This document shows, piece after piece, positions 24,160 to 37,041 of a DNA stretch of 64,000 nucleotides. The notes beneath the pieces were generated by a model. It saw nothing but the letters and a program-made list of their open reading frames with translations. It ran no database searches and had not been told where the DNA came from. The stretch covers positions 62,001-126,000 of the forward strand of contig CANTFL010000199.1 in the NCBI GenBank assembly GCA_947650285.1, given 5' to 3'. Origin of the DNA: Hyaloperonospora brassicae (lineage: Eukaryota; Oomycota; Peronosporomycetes; Peronosporales; Peronosporaceae). Both the position numbers and the translations under genes were made by a program. Position 1 is the stretch's first letter. Each line of letters starts with the position of its first letter.

Positions 24160-26591
24160 AACTGACTGTGGAAGACCTTAATTATCCTACCAGTAAGAGT
24201 CTGCAAGCCTGCTTGCTTAATTGGTCCGACGAGTATAGATCGTGAAGGTCTTCTGGCACAGTCGATTTATCCTCCGAGGTCTCAACCAACTTGTGTAGCT
24301 TATTCAATCGTGAGAACATCTCGCACTAACCGACATCATGCACCTATTTTACAAAACTTGCACCGTCGTCTACGAAAATGAGTGTCGTGTACCATGGCAC
24401 CCCACGGTTCGTATATGGGACGCCCTCGTGACTAATCTGTGCGTTCTAGTCGGTCCACTCTTTCGCGTTGGTAGTACGTCTTGTCCTCATTTTTTAAAAA
24501 AGGTACGTGGTCTCGTGGGTGATCTCGGCGGGCAACTGGGGTTCGAATTTGACTCAATTCTACTCCTGCTTCCATTCAATCCGAGTCAGAGTCGAAAATG
24601 TAGTCATTCAGGTGCTCCTGTGCAATTTCGCCTCTAGACAAATCGTAAAAATAGGTTTTTCGACTCACTCTGCGCTCATCGAGTGCTTCTCGCATATTTT
24701 CCGTGTATGCCGATACGAGAGTGACGCGTCGACTATATTCATATTATCGGTTGTTGTTCCAGCCCGACCGACCATGTCGGTTATCACCGTGATTAATTCG
24801 ACGATAATACCGTCGATCAGTTCGGCCACTTCGGCGATCGTCGAACCTATACTCACGTCTCGGTTCACTCCGACGAATTCTACATCCCTTTCCTTCTGTC
24901 GGCTATTCCGTGTCTCTCTCTCGCGGTTATTGAGCCCGTGTCCGGGTTTTACTCAGTCACGCTGTTTCTTTCGCCTTTCGCCGAGCAAATGATGACTGAT
25001 GATCTTCTCCACGCGCTGGATATCGTCGAGTCGATGCGAACAGATCAGGTCAATTGATTCGTCGTCACCGCAGTTTAACAGGAATTGCCCGACGTGGTCG
25101 ACAGCATGCACACCTCCTTTTTCGTACTATAACTGCTCCGTCCGTGCTTTTTCGTTCAGTAAAATTAGAAAAATGGCAGACGTGCTCTGTATCACCACAC
25201 TTCGCTGAGTGGTACCTTGACCTAGCAGACTGATCGAACTACGAGCAGTATTATTTTATAAACGCTTGACTGAACAGCTTCCACCTCCCCTATGTCGTCT
25301 TCGGGGATTTTCGATGCCAAATCTTGGCCGCTTTTTCCAGAACTAACGAAAAAGGATCACATCACTCATCTTGCGGTTGGCAAGTCCATTTCATCTCGTT
25401 GGTGAATCGTTTAATCCATCGCAACGCATAACCAAAATGATAACGCTCCCATTCAAACTGTTGATCTTTTCCAATGGTGCGTGTGGGTGTATTTCCATGA
25501 CGTGGTCTCTATCACTTTCAGCATCAACGTATTTCAATTGTCTGTTGAGGCGATTCGACAGCTCATTGGCCTCTTGATGATCGTCGTGCGCATCTTCATC
25601 GTCTTCGTAATACCCATCACCTGTCGCCACCTCAGTCGCCTCTCGATACCTCGATCGTGAAGTCTCCATTGTCCGTAGAATGCGTGGTTGTGTGACCATC
25701 TGGGAATCAACTTGGTACGTTGTGCCTTCCACCCTTTCAAAGTCTCCTCGTCTCGGATCTGAGGGTTTCGGCAGTGGCGTGTTCGCTGGTCCCAAGTCTT
25801 CGACTTCTCGCACGACTTGTTCATCGAGATATGGTGCTGGTTTCTTTATCTTCCACGACCACCATATCCACCTGAATTCAACGGCTCAACGGAACGAGAA
25901 ACTTCGTTCCGCCTCACACCCCTATAACTTTCTTCAGCTTACAATTTTCCACTTCATCAACTTGCTGCCCACCAAGCGAACCTGTAAGTCCGATAACAGC
26001 AGCTTCATGGGCACCATTTCGCACTTATCCCCATCGCTTGTAGAAGTAGCACCTTGCTGTCGGCTAGCTGTCCTAGAGACACGTTGTTGAGGTTTTGCAT
26101 TAGCTCATTGCTCAGAATTCTTCCACGTCGCTTGGCAGGCTGCCTTTGGATTGAAAAGTTAAATCCAGCGACTCCTCTTCATTTCCTTGGCGAGTCGGTA
26201 CAGAGCCCGATTCGCCAGAGGTTCTCGACATTCATCGTGGCCCTGAGAGCTAGCGGGAGGCGCTCACCAGGGTCACGCCTTGACCACTATCTTCCTCTTC
26301 GTCGCGCTCGTCGGCCTGACGTCTTACGATCCCGCTAGGGTCGTCGGCGTGGCCCACATGCATCGAACGTTCTTTGGCTTCATGGTTGAATACAAGGTCA
26401 TCGTTGTCATCAACGTGTCCATCTTCCTCGCTATCTTGACCACTCGCTTTCAAGTAGTCAAAATGAATGGCTCGATCCACCCTCGCGTCCGCGTGGGTGA
26501 TTATCGATCTCGCCGAGTTGGACTCAGCACGCGAAAAATGCTGGGCTATCGCCGAGGTCTTGCCTCTTGCGTCTTTCGATTTGATGACCAT
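24160..26591 (-). pseudogene. Gag-like remnants
   Basis: Several acidic and basic minus-strand frames (25391-25813, 25534-25824, 26250-26591) sit between the protease region and the right LTR, where gag belongs. They contain acidic runs such as EDDEDAHDDHQEA and SEEDGHVDDNDD, but no CCHC knuckle could be found. The assignment rests mainly on position. Confidence 0.4.
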
Positions 26592-26683
26592 TATGCCTAC
26601 TGGTTATTTTTTACATGCTAAAATAATCAGACACCCTTAATTTTTCCGGGTCTTAAAACCAGTTGTGGTAACGTAGTCAGATA

Positions 26684-27532
26684 TGTAGTAATACAGTCTT
26701 AGGCGTAGCGACACAAAAATCTTCGAGCTAGCCGTCGCAGTCGGTCTTGTATGTTGGGTCAATTCCCTTCGCGGTTCGCCCCTTTGGGTCCAGTTGTGGC
26801 TCGCCTAGCTGAATACCTCCAAGCACTCACACTCCTCTCCACAAGACTGCCTGAGCTCAGCAGTTTCCGTTCCTCTAATCCTGTGACCTCGTACCAATGG
26901 GTAGACGTCGTCTTTTTCACTCTTTTACAGGTCACCGGGCGTAGTATACGTCCGATTGGAAGACGCAAGGTGTCCTTGGTTGAATACCCACCGGCTCGTC
27001 GCTTGACGGGTCTTTGGACAGTGCCGTCTATTGGGTCACTGGCTCACCGTTCGCGTTTCCTAAGACGGTACCGTCTATTGGTTCACCGGGTCGCCGTGTA
27101 ACGAGACTATTCTTTTCCTGGAAGCGAGTAATGCCCACCCTGAGCCGACTAAACTCTTGGTGTTTCCAATCGATTCCTCTACAAGCTTTTCTCCTCGAGG
27201 CTCGACATCAGGCATAATCCAGCCCACGCAGGGACTTACCTCAAACGTTGCACGTGTCTTGATCTTGGATAATTCTGCTCTGTTCTGGTTATCTCCTATT
27301 CTATTCCTGATTACAAACTGATCATTGAGTGGTTCTCCTTCATCCCCCTCGTCGTCCTATACTACTACCTAGTAAGATGGGCAAATCATCATCTTGCTCT
27401 CTCGTCGAGTCGGGTCCTACCTCGTCGATCCTTGATTCGCCGACTTCGATGTGCTCTATTTTCTCTCGTCGGTTTCACCACTGCTACAGTCAAGTCAATA
27501 GTAGGGAATACCACGTTCGGCAATTTCCTACA
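26684..27532 (-). repeat. LTR copy 2
   Basis: About 849 bp in the same orientation as copy 1. It is shorter mainly because the 15-bp minisatellite has about 3 units here (27401-27445) instead of about 13. The rest is highly similar, including the conserved block from GGTTCGCCCC through CAGGGACTTACCTC. Confidence 0.8.
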
Positions 27533-28229
27533 CCACGACTGTTTGTTTTTGCATGTATCGTACAGTATACAAACAAATGTGCTGGTTCTTCGCGTAGCGT
27601 GCTTCCTGATGCTTCCATTTTCGCTTTAAATTTTGCTTGGCCGCCCATACTCGCACGATCTTATTCGGTGTAACAGCGACACAGCATCGTCGCTGGACAT
27701 CGTTCGCTCATTGCCAAGTCATCTGCAGATTTATGGTTCAAATACTCCTGAAAAGAGGTGTCTGTCCACTTTTCTTTTGGGTGGTACTCCCGACATTCTT
27801 TCCAGCAGCGATCCCGCCACCTCGATTACCGTCCCTGACAAATATGCATTATCAATGTGGTGGGTAGAAGTTGCACACAGGCTCAGGATATGCAACAGGT
27901 CGATAAGAGGGAGAGAGAAGTCAGAGAGCGCGACCTTCTACTGCAAAACTCTTCGTATAAGGCGAGAGATCAACAGAGATGTGTACTACGACATCGCTTG
28001 CGTGGTAGCATACCTCCACTTTGACTAGCGCTCATCTTTTCGCTTGGGCGCGCAGCGACAGCCTGATCCAACTTTGTCCCGAATTGAGCATCAGGTGGTT
28101 TTCCCAAACTTGACCCGATCTCCTGCTGCTTTCTCGTCCATATGTGCTGTTTCGCGCTCTCCTTCAGCTATTCACAAAAGCAGCCAATCCAATTGCAGCA
28201 TTTCGAACGCAAGTGCACCCGCCACTCAA
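27533..28229. other. Upstream region of MCM2
   Basis: Between the right LTR and the MCM2 start no gene is recognised. In the reading frame of MCM2 the sequence is open upstream to 28044 without an ATG, so this part is taken as leader and promoter. Confidence 0.5.
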
Positions 28230-31200
28230 ATGGACACGAGCGATGCCTCTCCGCCCGCTACGCCCCCGTCTACCTCTGCTAGTACCCCTCGCTTAGCCGT
28301 CGGGCCAATGGCATCACGAGCGCTATCATCTGCTGCACCTGTTGACTCCAATTTGGCTGCCAATGGCCTTGAGGAGAGCGAAGACGACAGCAACAACGAC
28401 GACCATAGAGGCCGCAAGCGGCGTCGACTTCGACGTCGTGACGCGCCGTCGTCGCCTCGTTCGAGTCGGCTCGCGACCGGTGAATTTCAAGACAGTCAGG
28501 TTGTTACTGACGGCTTTGAGGCGCGGGACGAGGCACGAGCGCACGATGACGACGAGGAGGAGGACGATAGTAATGGGGTACGGGTGGAGGAGGACGAAGA
28601 GGAGCTCGAAGACGAAATTGTGGACGAGCTGGACATTGAAGAGCGAGAACGGGCGTACTTTAGTGAAGACGATCCCAACGACGAGGAGGATGGCGAAGAT
28701 TTGGTTGAGAATGCAGAGCTGTAGGTCACTGCTGTTGCAGCTACTGTCGTGTTTAGTTGTATGTACATATCTGTATTCTATGGGAAAGGGACGCAGGTCT
28801 AGAGCGATGTGGCAGGTCTATTGCATCTGCGATATGTTGACGTCATATTACTGCTGTGTGTGTGTGCTGGGCTTGCTGGAAATAGGGACTACCGGCGCAT
28901 GGACACGCTGGATCGATATGACACGAGTATGCTGGATACGAGACAATATGGCGAGATGGATATCGATACAAGAAGAGCAGTAGAAGACGAGCTGAATAGA
29001 CGGGACGCGCGGGAAGGACGCATTGCACAGGTGTTTGCAGACGACCAGGAGATGGAGCATGATGATGCTCACAGACGACGAGTGCGACGTTTGACCGAAG
29101 GAGAAGACGGATACGACGAGATGGGTGGCGTAGCAGATGACGAAGAGCTGATGAATTTGGAACACTTTGACGTGCCGCTAAGGGAGTGGATAGCCACGGA
29201 ACGACCGCGGGGAGAAATCAAGCGGCGGTTTCGGAATTTTCTCAACACGTTTGCAGACGGCAAAGGCAGGTTAGTTTATCATGAAAAGATTGTGCAACTT
29301 GCGCAGCGCAACGAACAGTCGCTGGAGATCGAGATTGGCGATGTTATCCAGAGCATGTCAATGGTTGCAGCGTGGCTGGTCGAAGCTCCGAAGGATATGT
29401 TAGTGATACTGGATGAGGTTGCTCTAGAGGTCGTGCTGGCGTTGTTTCCGTACTACTCTACGATCCACCAGCAGATTTATGTGCGCATCCTGGATCTCCC
29501 TGGTACTGAGCGACTGCGAGACTTGCGGACGGCACACTTGAACTTCCTCATCAAGGTATCAGGTGTTGTGACTCGACGCACGTCGGTGTTTCCGCAGCTG
29601 CAGCTCGTCAAAGTCAATTGTCCTGGCTGTGGCGCCGTCCTAGGCCCATTCACGCAACAGGGTCAGCAGGAAGTGAAGTTGAATGCTTGTCCGGAGTGCC
29701 AGTACCGAGGCCACTTTCCCGTGAACAGTGAGCAGACAGTGTATCGCAACTTTCAGAAAATCACGCTGCAAGAGTCGCCGGGCAGCGTGCCACCTGGTCG
29801 TGTACCACGTTCGAAAGACGTGGTTCTAGTCGGTGATCTTATCGACAAGGCTCGGCCAGGTGATGAGATCGCTGTTACTGGAATATATGTCAACACGCCC
29901 GACCCTACCTTAAACCTGAGGGACGGATTTCCCGTATTCCGCACTGTGATCGAAGCAAACCATGTCGAGCGGCGCGCTGATGTGCTGGGCAGCCAGTTGC
30001 TCACAGCAGAAGACAAGAAGCAGATCTTACGTCTTGGAAAACAACCCGATATTGCACAGCGAATCATCAACAGTATTGCGCCGTCCATTTACGGGCACCA
30101 GCAAGTGAAGACAGCGTTAGCTTTGGCGTTGTTTGGTGGAAAGCCCAAATTCATCAAGAACTCACGCGTGCGCGGCGACCTGAACGTGCTGATGGTAGGA
30201 GATCCTGGCACGGCAAAATCGCAGTTTCTTAAATTTGCGAAGCAAACTGCACCGCGTGCCGTGTACTCCACAGGCAAAGGTGCCTCCGCAGTGGGTTTAA
30301 CGGCCGGTGTGTCGCGTGACCCTTTTACCAAGGAGTGGGTTCTACAAGGTGGCGCTTTGGTGTTGGCAGACAAGGGCGTATGTCTGATCGACGAGTTTGA
30401 CAAGATGAATGAACAGGATCGTACGAGCATTCACGAAGCTATGGAGCAGCAAAGTATATCGGTGTCAAAGGCCGGCATTGTCACGTCGCTGCAGGCCCGA
30501 TGCTCTGTTATAGCTGCTGCCAACCCTATCGGCGGCCGTTACAACGCTGCTCGAACCTTCGCAGAGAACGTGGAGCTCACGGATCCGATCCTGCAGCGCT
30601 TTGACCTGCTTTGCGTTTTGCAAGACAAGGTCGACCCCGTTGATGACGAGCGACTTGCCGATTTTGTAGTCTCCAGTCACATGCGTAGCAATCCGAATAC
30701 AAAAGCTAACGAAGAACAAGCAAAAGGAGCTAACGACGAAGACGAATTGAGCGCGATGACGCAGTCTTTGCAATTCGGCGACGACAATGCGAGCATGACG
30801 CTCGACCAAGAGCTGTTACGCAAGTACATTTTGTACGCGCGCACTTTTGTTAATCCTGTGCTCGCTAGTGGACTGGACACGGGCAAAGTGGAGGCATTTT
30901 ACGTACAGCTCCGGAGAGCGTCGCAGCACACAGGTGCGGTGCCTGTTGCTGTTCGTCACTTGGAGTCACTGTTCCGCATGGCCGAAGCGCATGCCCGAAT
31001 GCATCTTCGCGATAGTGTGGGAGACGAAGACCTTGCGCTGGCAATTCGGGTGTTGACTGAGAGCTTGTGCGACGCTCAAAAGTTCACCTTTAGACGTCAA
31101 TGGCGACGTCTGTTTCGGCCGTACCTGACGTACCGACAGGACAACAACGTGCTCCTGCTCCACGTGCTTCACGAATTGTTCAAGTCGGCGCATGCGTATG

Positions 31201-31403
31201 AGCAACTGCGCATGCAGACGAAAGCACAAGCGAGCCATCGCAGCCACAAAGAGACGACGCTTACCGTCCTGCGTGACGATCTACTTTCAAAAGCTAAGTC
31301 TGTCGGTATCTACGATCTCAGTGAGTTTTACGAGTCGGCGGCGTTCACTAAGGCAGGCTTCCGCATCGATGAGTCAGCCAACACCATTGTCAAGGACATC
31401 TGA
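28230..31403 (+). CDS. MCM2: DNA replication licensing factor MCM2
   Basis: MCM2 is one of six subunits of the replicative MCM2-7 helicase loaded at origins in the nucleus. I join 28230-28720 and 28886-31403 (GTAGGT donor, AATAG acceptor), giving 1002 residues; the join restores the family text EDGEDLVENAELDYRRMDTL. The N-terminal 160 residues are serine/proline-rich, then acidic, with a basic patch GRKRRRLRRR, as in other MCM2 tails. A C4 zinc finger (CPGCG and CPECQ) lies around residues 409-435. The AAA+ core has Walker A GDPGTAKS (about 602), Walker B LIDEFDKM (about 664) and LQRFD with the arginine finger (about 735). The first ATG in frame is 28230. If the intron were read through, the frame would start with a false signal-peptide-like stretch (MAGLLHLRY...). 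No missing key residue is seen. Confidence 0.95.
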
Positions 31404-33213
31404 TAGCATGCAAGCACGAAATCGAGGTCGTGTACAAGTAGTTGGTATTCCCCGTCATGGCGTGGACAGTGTCTTGGGCACAAAGCATTTCTTCGAATGG
31501 GATTATATTATAGAGCAAATACATGTGGTGTCTGGTTGTAGTGGAAGTTGTTCTTGCATCGTCAAGCATGTGCTGGGTGTCTGTGTATGCATAAAGTCGA
31601 AGAGAGCAATTAGTTGCATTTAGTATGAAGAGGTGCGAGTGATGTTTCGGAATACCCGAATCCACACCGTCGTGCTCGACAGCATTTCAGATCTGAAAAC
31701 TAAATAGAATGAAAGCATGGTCTTTAAAACTGAGTGGTAGCTAAAAAGGTGGATACGTTGCAAGACTACAAGATGCCTTGATCTGTAGCACCAAAGCGAC
31801 CTCACTTCCCCATCTTGATCAAGAAACATCGCGTACATTGAGTTTGCGGCAAAGCATATCATTCTAGTAGCGTTACAGTTATATTGCAATCTCGTGCCTC
31901 CGACGTGTGTGCCATGTCGGCATCAGCTCTCGATATCTAAGCGCTGTTCGTCCACGGGTCCCATTACATCCCACCGTTATGTAATCAAACCTATATTCCA
32001 TACTCAGGTGGAAACAATCAAAACGACACTGATTCATTCACGTCTCCTAATGGTGCGCGCACGATACTAAGACGGTATGGTCTGTTGAAGTCCTACTTTT
32101 CGGGAATCCAAAATTGATTGGAGAAAGTATGATGGGCGTACAAGACTCAATTTGACCTTGAAATGCGCTGGACCTGTGCACTAGTCTGCTGCATCAGCAG
32201 ACTACGCTACGTCAACACATGGATCGAGGTAATAGTCTGCACAAAGTACAAGAAGAGAGCTACTAATCAGCGAGTAAATAAACAGAGCTACAATGAGAAC
32301 TGTATCTCTATCAGATCAGGGCTGTACTCAAAGACGGGTCTTTGATGATGCATAAATCTACGCAAAGACGAGTCTTGACTGATACAAAGATGGGGAGTAG
32401 ATTGTAGATCGACCCTGCCGCTCAATAGCTCATGATTAGCCGATATGTTATAGTTTGTTGACAGTTATAGTAAATATCCTGACTGGGCTCCATGCTCATT
32501 GCGCGTGGCACTCTTTGACGCTACATCTCACTCTTACGTGCTGTGGCTTTCCGAGAGATTGTGGTGTCCATGATTGCTCTTTATGGTGAGTACGACAAAA
32601 TGTGTCAATGGCGCAACCAATACCAATACTTGTGCAAAAGGATCGCGGCCAAGAGTAATGTCCATTCTCCATCCAAAGATACTCTATTTTTCATGTTACT
32701 GCTCCACATATTGTTTGGTGTCAGCAATTGCACGCGAAAGAATCGAGTCTACATACTCGGTATTAAGCTTCGCGTCGTGTCAGTGAGTTTCATATTTGCG
32801 TGTGCCTGAGAGAAGCTGTGGTCAAGCAATGCCACTTGACCTCGACATGTGCGGGTCACATCCCGGCATTGGTCGCCCGAGAAATACCAGTCTATCAATA
32901 AACGAGAAATTGTTCTCACAATCAAGACGCTGATCTCGATCGCCGTCTTGTGAAAACACGTATCGCTACTACGTGTCGAGAACCCACGGCTTGACCAATT
33001 TCGATGTATTTACAAGTTGCACTGCGCTGCACCGCTTCTCATCGCCTTTGCAATGAAATGCTGACGACAGCAAAAAAACTGCTGAGCAGCTGGTCAACGC
33101 AATTTGTCTGCTACAACATTGCCCGTGCCATTTGTACCACGAGAACATGGTAAGTTATCTGAGCGCCATGATTCGCTGAAAAGCAATCAAAATACGTTTT
33201 GCAATGTTGCGCT
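31404..33213. other. Intergenic, nothing recognised
   Basis: Only short frames without motifs are seen on either strand between MCM2 and the coiled-coil gene. No RNA gene or repeat was recognised. The promoter of the downstream gene should lie at its right end. Confidence 0.5.
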
Positions 33214-35242
33214 ATGCGTCTCCATTTCACCCAATCACACGCCTCCATTGTCGGCCAAACGTCGATGTGGTCGCCGTCGTCGCCGTCGTCCTCTCTCGAC
33301 GCGGAGCAGCGGTTCCCTCGACGGCCACGACGCGCTATCCACCATCCCATAGCTCCCTCGCCACGACGCAGTAGCGCTACCAGTCTCTTGGAGCAGCTTC
33401 GGCGCGATTTGCCGCCTTTCACGAGCTCTACGGAGCGCAAGTGCGCACTTAACGCGACGACCACCGAGGCCACGACGTTAAGTTCGTCCGTTGCAACGGC
33501 CGCTGAGTGTTGTGTCATGTCTCAGGACCGGAAACAAGAGCTGTGTATGGACCGTTTGCGGAACAGTCCATTTGACGATTATGGAGTCATTGGGTCGATG
33601 CTGAAGGACAGACCCAGCGCTCGGATGCTGTTCAGTCGACCAGAGCGAGAGGAAGAGGAGCGAGAAGAGGAGGCGCTACCGTCGTACTTGAGCTATCTAC
33701 AGGCTCCGTCAATGGCAGGAGAGAGTGCTACTGCTGCTGCTGCTACTGCAGTGCCCTCTCCGATGGCATTTGACCACTTATTGACTCGTGGACAGACACA
33801 TGTCGATCCGATGCAGAGCACAAGTCAGGAGCTGGTAAAGGCATTGCAGGACTTTGTACTGGTGCAAATGCGTCACCAACGAGGAGCAGAAGATGCTGCG
33901 ACATTGTTGACGAGCTCTGGACCACAATGCAACTGTGCGTGGCGCGTCGCGGAGCTAGAGAAGCAAGTGGAGTCTCTGATAGCTGCTAAGCACGATAAGA
34001 CGAGGCCTCGTGCAACGGATGAGACGGGAAACGCGATGGGGGATCGAGTGTCGACGCTTGAAGGAAGGCAAAGTGCATTCCAGTCGCAACTCGCGCAGAT
34101 TTCGAAAGTGCTGGGGGTGTCGATGGGCAAACATGGCAAAAGCAGTCAGTTGAAGACGCTGGTTCAGACGTTGCACGAAGAGATCGATGCGAAGGTCCAT
34201 ACAGGTTCGTGCCTTGTACTCACGTTCGTGTAAGGGTTCGCTATGCACAGCTTGACTTATACTTGTTGCTGTAGCCATTGCTGATATGGAAGCCACGTGC
34301 GTTGCCAGCATGACCGTACGTGATGAGGAAGTGGTTGCTGAAACATCTGCTGCGGATGTGGAGTCGCCGACGCCGTCTGGTCTTGATCAGGAGAAAGAAG
34401 AAAAGCTGCTTGGCGACTGCAGCTCTGTCCCACAATCGGGGCTTGCGTTTTCGACTGTGTTGAATGCGCTTGCGGTCGAGCACGGGGCTTCATTGACGAG
34501 ATTGAACGCACATTTTGACGAACGCTTGCGCCTAGAAGGTTTACAGCGCGTGGCTCTTGAGGGACGCGTCCAAGCACGCTTGGGAGAAGTAGAGGAATGG
34601 TTGCAGCAAGTCGAAGGCGAGCTGGGTGGCTCACGTTTTGGATCCACCTCATCGTCGTCAATCGCTGCTTTGGCCGATGAGATGACCAGGCTTCAGGCCT
34701 ATATAGCAAAGGTGGAAGCCTCGTGCAACCAGCAGCATTTAGAAGTGATAAGGCTGTCTGCAAAATTGAAAAAGCTGGATCACTTCGAACACTTGGGGGG
34801 CCAGCTGGATCAGCAGAAGGATGACGTGAAGGTGTTGCGTGAAGATTTGCGAACTTTCGCTTCTTTGGCCCAGAAGGAGACACAAGCAGTGGCTCGCACG
34901 TCCCAGGGCCTCAAGTTCATTGTGGAAAAGCTGTTGCGAGACACAGGTTCTGCTGAAGAGCTACTACGGCAGTATGTGAGTACGATCACACACCAAGTAG
35001 CAAGCGTGACGCGGCAATACGTATCTGTTCGAATCCGGGACAACAACCGACTGCTTGACGCCACGTTGCGTGCTCGCATACCGGACTACGTTTCGAATGA
35101 GAGCGAAGGCTTTTTGTTGGTGTGCCCAGAGACGAAGAACGAACGAGACGGCTGCGAGTTGGACTGTGAGGTGACCCAAGAGCCCGAGGAAAGTACAGAT
35201 TTTAGCTTTGGACTGCGTGAGGACGCCAACAAGAGGATCTAG
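33214..35242 (+). CDS. Coiled-coil protein of unknown function, two exons
   Basis: Exons 33214-34204 and 34275-35242 join through a 70-bp GT-AG intron (phase 1) to read KVHTAIADMEAT across the junction. I cannot assign a family. From ATG 33214 the product has 652 residues; a later in-frame ATG at 33517 (MSQDRKQELCMDRL) would give 551, and the text between is low-complexity (Ser/Pro/Arg), so the later start is quite possible. Visible features: an acidic run (EREEEEREEEA), an alanine run (ATAAAATAV), and long heptad-like helices (WRVAELEKQVESLIAAK; FDERLRLEGLQRVALEGRVQ; KLKKLDHFEHLGGQLDQQKD; LRTFASLAQKETQAVART). The C-terminal 60 residues are acidic. There is no membrane segment or signal peptide. 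A cytoskeletal, centrosomal or flagellar role would fit but is a guess. Confidence 0.7.
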
Positions 35243-37041
35243 CGCTTACCAGCAGCTAGCCAGCGTACTGCGTTCGCTTAAGCACCACTGACAACACCAT
35301 CAGCCCTGACGCTGGTGCTGTTGTTGCTGCTGCTGTTGTTGCTACTGCTGCTGCTGCCGCGATGTTATCTAGAGGTTGGAGTGCGACACCGTTGGGGGCC
35401 CGCGTCTCGTTTGCGGCACGCACACACATAGGACTGCGCGCCTGGTCGAACATGTCTAGTTTTTGCTGCTGTGTTGCAATGTTATAGCGTTGATCACGTC
35501 CGCTGCATCACCGACCACTGCTTATAAAGTCGTGCTGCAGGTTTCATCGTTGCAACAATACTCCGCTTTGATACTCTTATCTGTAGCGCACTTGCGCTGC
35601 GTGATGCAGACCCGAAATGGGTTCGCATCAACCAAAAGGCTTGACCATGTGTATACCATAAAGACGACACAAGTTTGTTATCACACATCTCATGATTATT
35701 AACTGATACCACACATCTCATGAATTACCGAACATTTGCTGCTCTGGACGATGAGTTCGACTACGCAAAGCAATTTCCACAATGACGGCAAAACTTACCA
35801 CATTATCAGATCCAAGAGCTATCGTGCACCTGTCGCTGTGTGTGAACGATACGACATGGCAGTCAGTATTTCTTGTGGCCATCGAAAGTTGAGCTCTGTA
35901 CGTTTCTGGAAACAGCTTGTTCGCGTTGGTAGTAGATAGCACGAGAGTAACGTTAGTCTTCGCTCATAACGTCTTCATCAGCCGTCAGTTCATCCGACGA
36001 ATGAAACGGTACGCATTGCCTGTGACTTGGAGCTGACCAAACCAGTACACTTGCACTTACCTGAATACTTAGTTTCTACCACGCCAACTAGCACAGATCA
36101 AATGTACATAGCTATCAAGTCGCTGCCATATGTAGTGTACCGGGTGAGACGAGACCTCGCGCAACAATGTGAACGCGAACTACTTGTAAAGCATTCCGAG
36201 AAACATCACGCAAACTACATGCGAAGCATTTCTGGAAACACCTGTATACGACAAACAAGGGGCCGAATAATCGCTGAAATGCAGCCGTGACATTGCAAGA
36301 TATGACCCTTAGAATACCATCTCAAGTCGCTGCGATTTGCGGCGGTATGTCGACTGTCTCACGCGATCTCCCATGTAGGTGACGCCGAATGTCAATCAGG
36401 ACGGTGAACATCATCTTGCCGATGACAACAATTGCATGTCCAGTGTGTGTGAACCCGAGCACCATCGACAGAAGTGTCTCCAAAATAATAAATACTCGCC
36501 GCTTCGAGTGGTGTCGGGATTGCTGTCAATGCGCTGGCTGCACGAAAGAATAGTGCAGTCGAGATCATACGCTTTCTTGGCTTCGAGACTGCCAAAGGTA
36601 TGCGATGAGTAAACACCGCTGTCCTTGCACGCGTCAAAAAGCTCCGTGGCGTACGCAGACTTCGACTACGATAAGCTCAGAGCTCCGTCCACACAAACTT
36701 CCAACATCAGATCCAAGCAAACGCGCTTGTCGGTGACTCAGAATCTTCAATTTGTGAGTCACCAAACCTCAGCTGGCTGCACAATATGACTCGGTATGCT
36801 ACAGGTCGACGCGTACTGAAAACGTGCGCGTGTGCTCTGTGCTTGTGGGCACAACTCGCGATTAGTGTTGAGACTGACGTAGCATAGGACATGGCATCGG
36901 GCACGGCAATTCTTTTCACATCTTTGCAGAAAACCAAAGTCCAATTTCGACACAATCATGCCACCACCGACAGCATGCTTCTCGAGTACTCGGTAGATGC
37001 CTCACTTTTTCGGAAAGCACCACAAATTCGTGCGCGCCAGC
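35243..37041. other. Intergenic with a CTG/TTG simple repeat
   Basis: No gene is recognised. A (GTT/GCT)n trinucleotide stretch occurs at 35313-35360 just after the coiled-coil gene. Frames are short and unconvincing, including the start of the long plus-strand frame at 36891, which runs antisense into the zinc-finger gene. Confidence 0.5.

Larger units (their letters stand above)
11974..27532 (-). mobile_element. Decayed Ty3/gypsy element bracketed by direct LTRs
   Basis: Two long direct repeats (11974-12966 and 26684-27532) bracket 13.7 kb. On the minus strand this interval reads gag-like, protease-region, reverse transcriptase and integrase fragments in order from 26.6 kb down to 17.2 kb, the order expected if the right repeat is the 5' LTR. 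The repeats begin TG and end CA in either orientation. No target-site duplication is evident at the outer borders, and no clear primer binding site or polypurine tract was recognised, so the pair may come from different insertions or a recombined element. An inverted LTR copy lies inside. Confidence 0.65.

Noticed and set aside
24541..24556. tRNA-like T-loop (GGTTCGAATTTGAC)
   Set aside because: No anticodon stem, D-arm or acceptor pairing could be built around it. The same holds for TTCGAATCC on the minus strand at about 41690.
28809..28890. Signal-peptide-like start (MAGLLHLRYVDVILLLCVCA) in front of MCM2
   Set aside because: This is the MCM2 intron read through in frame. Splicing 28720 to 28886 restores the conserved MCM2 N-terminus, and MCM2 is nuclear.
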